Shown here: positions 31,263-35,717 of the stretch, piece after piece
Layout: each line of letters begins with the position of its first letter
How positions within the stretch are numbered: the stretch's first letter is position 1
Assembly: GCA_023664705.1 (NCBI GenBank)
Contig: JAMPFE010000001.1
Location: 53,491 to 89,207, forward strand
From: Lachnospiraceae bacterium
Lineage (GTDB): Bacteria > Bacillota > Clostridia > Oscillospirales > Ruminococcaceae
Reading direction: 5' to 3'
DNA: 35,717 bases
Made by a program: the position numbers and the translations under genes
Notes under the pieces: model-generated
Databases searched by the model: none
What the model was told of the DNA's origin: nothing
Seen by the model: the letters and a program-made list of their open reading frames with translations, nothing else

Positions 31263-32672
31263 ATGTTTACATGGGACAGGCTGCTCTGCGCCAAGCGCGA
31301 GCGGGAGCATACCACTCAAAATCCGCTGGAGGTCCGCACGGAGTTCCGGCGCGACTATCACCGCATAATCGGGAGCGCCTCTTTTCGGCGGCTTCAGGAC
31401 AAGGCGCAGGTCTATCCGCTGAAGCGCGGGGATTTCGTGCGTACGCGGCTGACGCACTCGCTGGAGGTGAGCTCGTTTGCGGAATCGCTGGGGGATCTTA
31501 TCTTTCGGCGGCTGAAAAAAGCCGGCGCGGAGGGCATTTCCAACGGCGTGCGAGAGGACTGCTGCGATATTCTGCGGTGCGCGGGGCTTATTCACGATAT
31601 AGGAAATCCGCCGTTCGGGCATTTCGGGGAATTTGCGATACGGCAATGGTTCAAGGAAAATCTCGGGGGACTGAAATTCCGCGGAAAACGCGTCGGAGAG
31701 CTGCTGGACGATCGGATGAAGGGCGATTTTTTCAGCTTCGAGGGCAACGCGCAGGCGCTGCGGATAGTTTCAAAGCTGCACTGTCTGACCGATATGAGCA
31801 CGGGGATGAACCTTACTTATGCGCTGCTGAATACTATCATAAAGTATCCCGTTTGCTCGACGGAGATCGACACGGAAAGCGGCGACGTGCGCACCAAGAA
31901 GATGGGGTATTTCTGCGCGGAACGGGAGCTTTTCGGGAGCGTTACGGAAGCTACGGGAACGGGAAATTTCCGCCATCCGCTGACGTTTATCCTGGAGGCG
32001 GCGGACGACATCGCTTACCTTACCGCGGACATCGAGGACGCGGTGGTAAAGGGGTATCTCGATTTCAACACGCTGGAGCGCGAGCTGCGCTCCCATAGGC
32101 GCGATTACATTGACGACAAGGAGCTTTACGACGTGGTTTGCAGCGCACATTCGGCGCTTTCGGAGAACGCGTACACCGAGTTCAAATGCAAGCCGAACGC
32201 CGTTCAGCGGTGGATCATACGAGTGCAGAATATGCTTATCTACGCGGCGGCGGATTCGTTTTGCGCGAATTACGGCGCTATTATGAACGGAGAGTTCAAA
32301 ACGGCTCTGCTTGCGGACAGCCCTTTGCAGGTGCTTGCGAAGCTGCTCGGGGATATAGCCTACCGCTACGCGTTCCGCTCGGCGGACATCGTAAGGAGCG
32401 AGCTTTCCGAGGACAGCATGATGTCGCTGCTGCTGGATAAAATTGTCAGCGCCGCGCTGCGGTTCGATACCGAGGAGAAGCGCATTTTCGACCGCGACCT
32501 CACCGAGGTGCTGTCCGAGAACTACCTTGAGATATGCAGGCGCGCGTGCGAGGGAAAATCGGACGCGGAGCAGTGCTACCGACGGCTGCTGTTCGCGACG
32601 GACTGCGTTTGCGGAATGACGGACAGCTACGCGGAGGAATTTTTCCGAATGCTGAGCGGAAACGGGGTGTAA
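31263..32672 (+). CDS. dgt: dGTP triphosphohydrolase (HD domain)
   Basis: 469 aa. FRRDYHRIIGSASFRRLQDKAQVYPL is the dGTPase start. Metal ligands are H in RLTHSLEVSS and HD in LIHDIGNPPFGHFGE. It hydrolyses dGTP to deoxyguanosine and triphosphate, and dNTPases of this kind can limit phage replication. A GGAG precedes ATG 31263. It is followed by two bases and the response regulator gene, so probably one operon. Confidence 0.94.
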   Translation: MFTWDRLLCAKREREHTTQNPLEVRTEFRRDYHRIIGSASFRRLQDKAQVYPLKRGDFVRTRLTHSLEVSSFAESLGDLIFRRLKKAGAEGISNGVREDCCDILRCAGLIHDIGNPPFGHFGEFAIRQWFKENLGGLKFRGKRVGELLDDRMKGDFFSFEGNAQALRIVSKLHCLTDMSTGMNLTYALLNTIIKYPVCSTEIDTESGDVRTKKMGYFCAERELFGSVTEATGTGNFRHPLTFILEAADDIAYLTADIEDAVVKGYLDFNTLERELRSHRRDYIDDKELYDVVCSAHSALSENAYTEFKCKPNAVQRWIIRVQNMLIYAAADSFCANYGAIMNGEFKTALLADSPLQVLAKLLGDIAYRYAFRSADIVRSELSEDSMMSLLLDKIVSAALRFDTEEKRIFDRDLTEVLSENYLEICRRACEGKSDAEQCYRRLLFATDCVCGMTDSYAEEFFRMLSGNGV

Positions 32673-32674
32673 GT

Positions 32675-33343
32675 ATGTACAGGGTGTTTCTTGCCGAGGA
32701 CGACGACGGCATTGCAAACGCGATAATAAAGCGGCTCTCCGAGTGGGAATTCGAGGTGAGGCGCGCGGACGACTATCGGGACGTGCTCGGGGAATTCAAG
32801 GCGTTTGAGCCGCATATCGTGCTGCTGGATATTTCGCTGCCGTTTTACAACGGATATCACTGGTGCAGCGAGATACGCCGCGTGAGCAAGTGCCCGGTGG
32901 TGTTTATTTCGTCGGCGTCGGACAATCTCAATATCGTTACGGCTATGAATATGGGCGGCGACGATTTTATCGCGAAGCCGTTCGACCTCAGCGTGATGGT
33001 CGCCAAGGTGCAGGCTATCCTGCGGAGGAGCTACGATTTCGCGGAGAATATCGGCGTTATCACGCATAAGGGGGCGGTGCTGAATACCGCGGACGCGACG
33101 CTGAAATTCAACGGGGAGAAAATAGAGCTCACCAAAAACGAATACCGCATTATGGAGACGCTGCTTGAGAGCAAGGGCAAGGTCGTGAGCCGCGAGCGGC
33201 TTATGAACAGGCTTTGGGAGACGGACAGCTACGTCGACGAAAACACGCTCTCCGTGAATATCGCTAGGCTGCGGAAAAAGCTGGAGCAGGCGGGGCTGCA
33301 CGATTATATCGTGACGAAGGTGGGAATGGGGTATATCGTTTAA
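32675..33343 (+). CDS. OmpR/BceR-type response regulator
   Basis: 222 aa from ATG 32675; the longer frame reads into dgt. The receiver domain has the acidic pair in FLAEDDD, phospho-Asp in VLLDISLPFYNGY and the conserved Lys in FIAKPFD. The C-terminal winged helix includes LTKNEYRIMETLLESKG and VDENTLSVNIARLRKKL. It resembles BceR/GraR regulators of cell-envelope antibiotic response. No histidine kinase or BceAB transporter is next to it, so it is an orphan here. Zero-base gap to the next gene. Confidence 0.92.
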   Translation: MYRVFLAEDDDGIANAIIKRLSEWEFEVRRADDYRDVLGEFKAFEPHIVLLDISLPFYNGYHWCSEIRRVSKCPVVFISSASDNLNIVTAMNMGGDDFIAKPFDLSVMVAKVQAILRRSYDFAENIGVITHKGAVLNTADATLKFNGEKIELTKNEYRIMETLLESKGKVVSRERLMNRLWETDSYVDENTLSVNIARLRKKLEQAGLHDYIVTKVGMGYIV

Positions 33344-33964
33344 ATGGAGCCGATATTGATACACGGGCTGGGACAAAGCGCGGCGGCTTGGGACAAAACC
33401 GCAGAATACCTTCCGGAGGGTATTTCCGCGGTATGCCCGGAGCTGTCGAAGCTTTACGGGGGCGGCTACGGCGGGCTTTATGAGGCGTTTTGCGGATACT
33501 GCGGCGGCTTTGAAGCGCCGCTCGATTTGTGCGGACTGTCGCTGGGAGCGGTGCTTGCGTTGAATTACGCCGCGGACTTCCCGGGAAAAGTGCGCTCGCT
33601 GATACTTATAGCGGGGCAATACAAGGCGCCGAAAGCGCTTATGAAGCTTCAGGGACTGATATTCCGCATTATGCCGGAAAGATCGTTTTCGGAAACGGGC
33701 CTCGGGAAATCGGATTTTATCGCGCTGAACGGCTCTATGGCGGGGCTTGACCTCACCGACAGGCTCAAAAGCGCTGCCGCGGAAACGCTCGTCGTTGTCG
33801 GAGAACGCGACAAGCCGAACGCGAAAGCGGCAAGAGAGCTGTCGGCGCTGCTCGGCTGCAGGTCGGAAATAGTACCCTGTTCGGGTCACGAGGTCAATAT
33901 CGACAATCCCAAGGCGCTTGCGGAGCTTATTACGGGGTTTTACGAAAAGTTACGGTTTATTTAG
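33344..33964 (+). CDS. Alpha/beta hydrolase
   Basis: 206 aa. The oxyanion segment HGLGQSAAAWD, nucleophile Ser in LCGLSLGAVLA, acid Asp in GERDKPN and His in CSGHEVNID form the triad. Substrate unknown. The ATG follows the regulator's stop directly. Bases 33739-33973, its last third, are repeated immediately downstream; the gene itself is complete and ends at its own stop in the first copy. Confidence 0.9.
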   Translation: MEPILIHGLGQSAAAWDKTAEYLPEGISAVCPELSKLYGGGYGGLYEAFCGYCGGFEAPLDLCGLSLGAVLALNYAADFPGKVRSLILIAGQYKAPKALMKLQGLIFRIMPERSFSETGLGKSDFIALNGSMAGLDLTDRLKSAAAETLVVVGERDKPNAKAARELSALLGCRSEIVPCSGHEVNIDNPKALAELITGFYEKLRFI

Positions 33965-33973
33965 GTCGGTGGC

Positions 33974-34208
33974 GGCGGGGCTCGATTTCACAGACAGGCT
34001 CAAAAGCGCTGCCGCGGAAACGCTCGTCGTTGTCGGAGAACGCGACAAGCCGAACGCGAAAGCGGCAAGGGAGCTGTCGGCGCTGCTCGGCTGTAGGTCG
34101 GAAATAGTACCCTGTTCGGGTCACGAGGTCAATATCGATAATCCCAAGGCGCTTGCGGAGCTTATTGCGGGGTTTTACGAAAAGTTACGGTTTATTTAGG
34201 TCGGTGGC
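33974..34208 (+). pseudogene. Tandem copy of the hydrolase 3' end (235-bp repeat unit)
   Basis: The unit 33739-33973 repeats at 33974-34208 with 8 base differences that I count by eye between positions 33742 and the end. Six are synonymous and two change the protein (L to F, T to A). GGCGGGGCT marks both junctions and a third copy at 34209. The copy has no start codon of its own with an RBS; it encodes FTDRLKSAAAET to the C-terminal EKLRFI. Its stop (34197-34199) overlaps the end of the convergent FAD gene, which was probably the original arrangement. Confidence 0.85.
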
Positions 34209-35498
34209 GGCGGGGCTTTCCAGAAGCCGCCCGTCCCTCGCGAACCGCGAGCCGTGGCAGGGGCAGTCCCACGAGCGCTCGTCGGCGTTCCATTTCAGCG
34301 CGCAGCCGAGGTGCGGACAGCGCGGAACGGTCGGCGTGAGCAGGTTTTTTGCCGCGTTCAGCCCGTTTATCGCGAGCTGCTTTTTCAGTATGCCGCGGCT
34401 CGGGTCGAAAACCGCCGCGTAAGGGTTATCCTTGCCGAGTATTTTGTCGCGGAGTATCTCGGCGGCAGCCATGGCGTTCGTCAAGCCCCACTTGTTGAAG
34501 CCCGCCGCGACGTACATGTTCGGCGTGAGCGCGGAATAATTGCCGATATACGGTATCCCGTCGAGCGTAATGCAGTCCTGCGCGCTCCAGAGGTATTGCG
34601 GCTCCGCGCCGGGATAGGCGCGTTTTGCGAAGTCCTGCAATGCCTTGCGGCGGCAGGGCTCGCCCGTTTTGTGAGCCTCTCCGCCTATCAGCAGCAGCTC
34701 CCCGAAGCTCCCGAACGAATAGCTGTAAACGTTTTCATCCATATATATCCCGCTGAGCCGCGGCGCGTTTTTCAGCGCGATAACGTCGGAGCGGCTCCGG
34801 TACATTTTCGGAAAATAGCTCCCGTGCGCGTTGACGAACGGAAAATGCGTTGCTATGACTATCTTGTCGGCGGTTATCCGCGCTCCCCGCGAGAGCGCGG
34901 TTTTTCCGTTTATTTCCATTATGCGGGTGTGCTCGAAAATGCGGACGCGCTCGGACATCTCGCCGACGAGTCCGCGCAGGAACCTCGGCGGCTCGAAAAC
35001 CGCCTGATTTTTAAAGCGCACGGCGCCGACCGTCGGGAACGGCAGCTCCGTCACCCTGCACACGTCCGCCGAAAAGCCTATCCTTGCGAGAGCCCTTACC
35101 TCGCGCTCTAACGCGTTCGCGTCGTCTCGGGAGTAGATAAAGCCGTCGGTTTTGCGGAAGCCGCAGTCGATTTTTCGGCACAGCTCCGCGTAGCGCTTGA
35201 GCGCGTTTTGATTTGCTTCGAGGTACATTCGCGCCCTCTCCGCGCCGTATGCGCGGAGGATTTTTTGATAGATGAGCCCGTGCCGGAACGTGAGCTTGGC
35301 GGTCGTTCCGCGGGTCGTTCCCGAGCCTATTCTGAAGCGCTCCGCGACGACGCAGGAAACGCCGCTTTTTTGCAGCTCGTATGCCGTAAGCAGCCCCGCG
35401 ATACCGCCGCCGACTATCAGCGCGTCGGTTCCGATGCTCCCCGACGCCGCGGGAAATTCGGGCATCTCGACCGTCTCCCGGACCGATAGATTTTCCAT
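34185..35498 (-). CDS. FAD-dependent oxidoreductase with C-terminal Rieske domain (YhfW-like)
   Basis: 437 aa from ATG 35498, with GGGTGAAG upstream; the longer frame reads into a hairpin repeat. The dinucleotide motif ALIVGGGIAGLLTAYEL is near residue 27, followed by a DAO-type oxidoreductase body (GTTRGTTAKLTFRHG, later AAGFNKWGLTNAMAAAE). The C-terminus has Rieske ligands CPHLG and CPCHG for a 2Fe-2S cluster. Related to B. subtilis YhfW; substrate unknown. Its 3' end overlaps the duplicated hydrolase end by 15 bases. Confidence 0.92.
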   Translation of the reverse strand: MENLSVRETVEMPEFPAASGSIGTDALIVGGGIAGLLTAYELQKSGVSCVVAERFRIGSGTTRGTTAKLTFRHGLIYQKILRAYGAERARMYLEANQNALKRYAELCRKIDCGFRKTDGFIYSRDDANALEREVRALARIGFSADVCRVTELPFPTVGAVRFKNQAVFEPPRFLRGLVGEMSERVRIFEHTRIMEINGKTALSRGARITADKIVIATHFPFVNAHGSYFPKMYRSRSDVIALKNAPRLSGIYMDENVYSYSFGSFGELLLIGGEAHKTGEPCRRKALQDFAKRAYPGAEPQYLWSAQDCITLDGIPYIGNYSALTPNMYVAAGFNKWGLTNAMAAAEILRDKILGKDNPYAAVFDPSRGILKKQLAINGLNAAKNLLTPTVPRCPHLGCALKWNADERSWDCPCHGSRFARDGRLLESPAATDLNKP

Positions 35499-35523
35499 TT
35501 CTTCACCCCGTTTTAAAAAGTTG

Positions 35524-35610
35524 ACAGTGTACAGTTGATAGTTGACAGTTTCGGAACGCCGCCTGCGGCGCACCATAACTGTCAACTGTACACTTTCCAC
35601 TGTACACTGT
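35524..35610. repeat. 87-nt nested inverted repeat (MITE- or REP-like)
   Basis: Three nested perfect arms: ACAGTGTACAGT (35524-35535) with ACTGTACACTGT (35599-35610), AGTTGACAGTT (35540-35550) with AACTGTCAACT (35577-35587), and CGCCGC/GCGGCG at the centre (35557-35570). GTTGACAGT also occurs twice as a direct repeat in the left half. It has the shape of a small dispersed non-autonomous element or repeat family. Confidence 0.75.
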
Positions 35611-35638
35611 ATTGTTATTTCCCGTAAAACGCGAAAAA

Positions 35639-35657
35639 TCCGCGGATAATCCGCGGA
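35639..35657. terminator. Hairpin with minus-strand T-run
   Basis: TCCGCGGA (35639-35646), TAA, TCCGCGGA (35650-35657); each arm is self-complementary. On the minus strand TTTTTCGCG follows. It could end a minus-strand transcript entering from the right. Confidence 0.35.
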
Positions 35658-35689
35658 AATTGCCGCAAAATAATCGCGAGGTGAGGAAA

Positions 35690-35717
35690 ATGTGCCTAAC
35701 GGTGGTGGTCGGCGAAA
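35690..35717 (+). CDS. Start of a gene cut by the window end
   Basis: ATG 35690 preceded by GAGGTGAGG (35678-35686), a near-ideal ribosome-binding site, then nine open codons beginning MCLTVVVGE. Too short to identify. Confidence 0.45.

Noticed and set aside
32627..33889. 420-codon antisense frame over the response regulator and hydrolase
   Set aside because: High-GC shadow of well-supported plus-strand genes; His/Arg-rich with no motif.

Overview
The window joins two unlike pieces of DNA. Bases 1 to about 19,400 are AT-richer accessory DNA. Bases from about 20,000 to the end are GC-rich conserved chromosomal genes. The core genes point to a Gram-positive Clostridia-type Firmicute, probably a gut Oscillospirales or Ruminococcus-like bacterium (inference). 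The markers are an L27 with the Firmicutes-type cleavable N-terminus beside its Prp protease, an L21 leader, Mini-RNase III, YitT, a YmfF/YmfH-type M16 peptidase pair, Lgt, and an EndoA-type MazF.

The accessory block has mobile-element hardware at both ends. A broken large serine recombinase lies at the left edge (1-1493) and a MOBP-type relaxase with an atypical N-terminus at the right (18118-19191, minus strand). Between them a consensus sigma-A promoter (1759-1787) drives a tightly packed plus-strand operon of about 14.6 kb. Its genes are, in order: a PAPS-reductase/DndC-like PP-loop protein with zinc-ribbon and ferredoxin modules; a DUF4007 protein; a large P-loop ATPase split by a one-base frameshift; a cysteine desulfurase; a fused phospholipase-D-like/DEAH helicase; a 58-aa protein; a DndD-like SMC/Rad50-type ATPase; an unknown 174-aa protein; a sigma-70-family protein with regions 1.1, 2 and 4; and a two-domain unknown protein split at a poly-T tract. 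Cysteine desulfurase, DndC-like and DndD-like proteins together are the hallmark of sulfur-based (phosphorothioate-type) DNA modification. This locus has no recognisable DndB or DndE and carries unusual partners, chiefly DUF4007, the PLD-helicase and the sigma factor. I read it as a non-canonical sulfur-modification/defence system. An archaeal-type ATPase with a DUF234-like nuclease domain follows from its own perfect promoter.

The junction (19,192-20,131) has no large gene but holds two compact transcription units. One is a minus-strand unit with promoter, RBS, 46-aa peptide and terminator. The other is a plus-strand unit with promoter and terminator around a highly structured RNA built on three exact 15-nt hairpin repeats.

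The core region starts with a minus-strand run: rplU, prp, rpmA, obgE, a methyltransferase-like gene, mrnC, yitT and yebC. It is driven from a consensus promoter and L21-type leader. A 490-bp divergent intergenic region holds a second perfect promoter plus terminator that would make a roughly 116-nt RNA with an anti-Shine-Dalgarno stretch. Next come plus-strand ymfF-like, ymfH-like, lgt, folD and a 57-aa membrane protein. A 413-bp gap with helically phased TTTGCAG repeats follows, then ndoA (minus), dgt, an orphan OmpR-type response regulator, an alpha/beta hydrolase whose 3' third is tandemly duplicated (235 bp), and a convergent FAD/Rieske oxidoreductase. An 87-nt nested inverted repeat and the start of one more gene close the window. 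I saw no rRNA, tRNA or CRISPR array.
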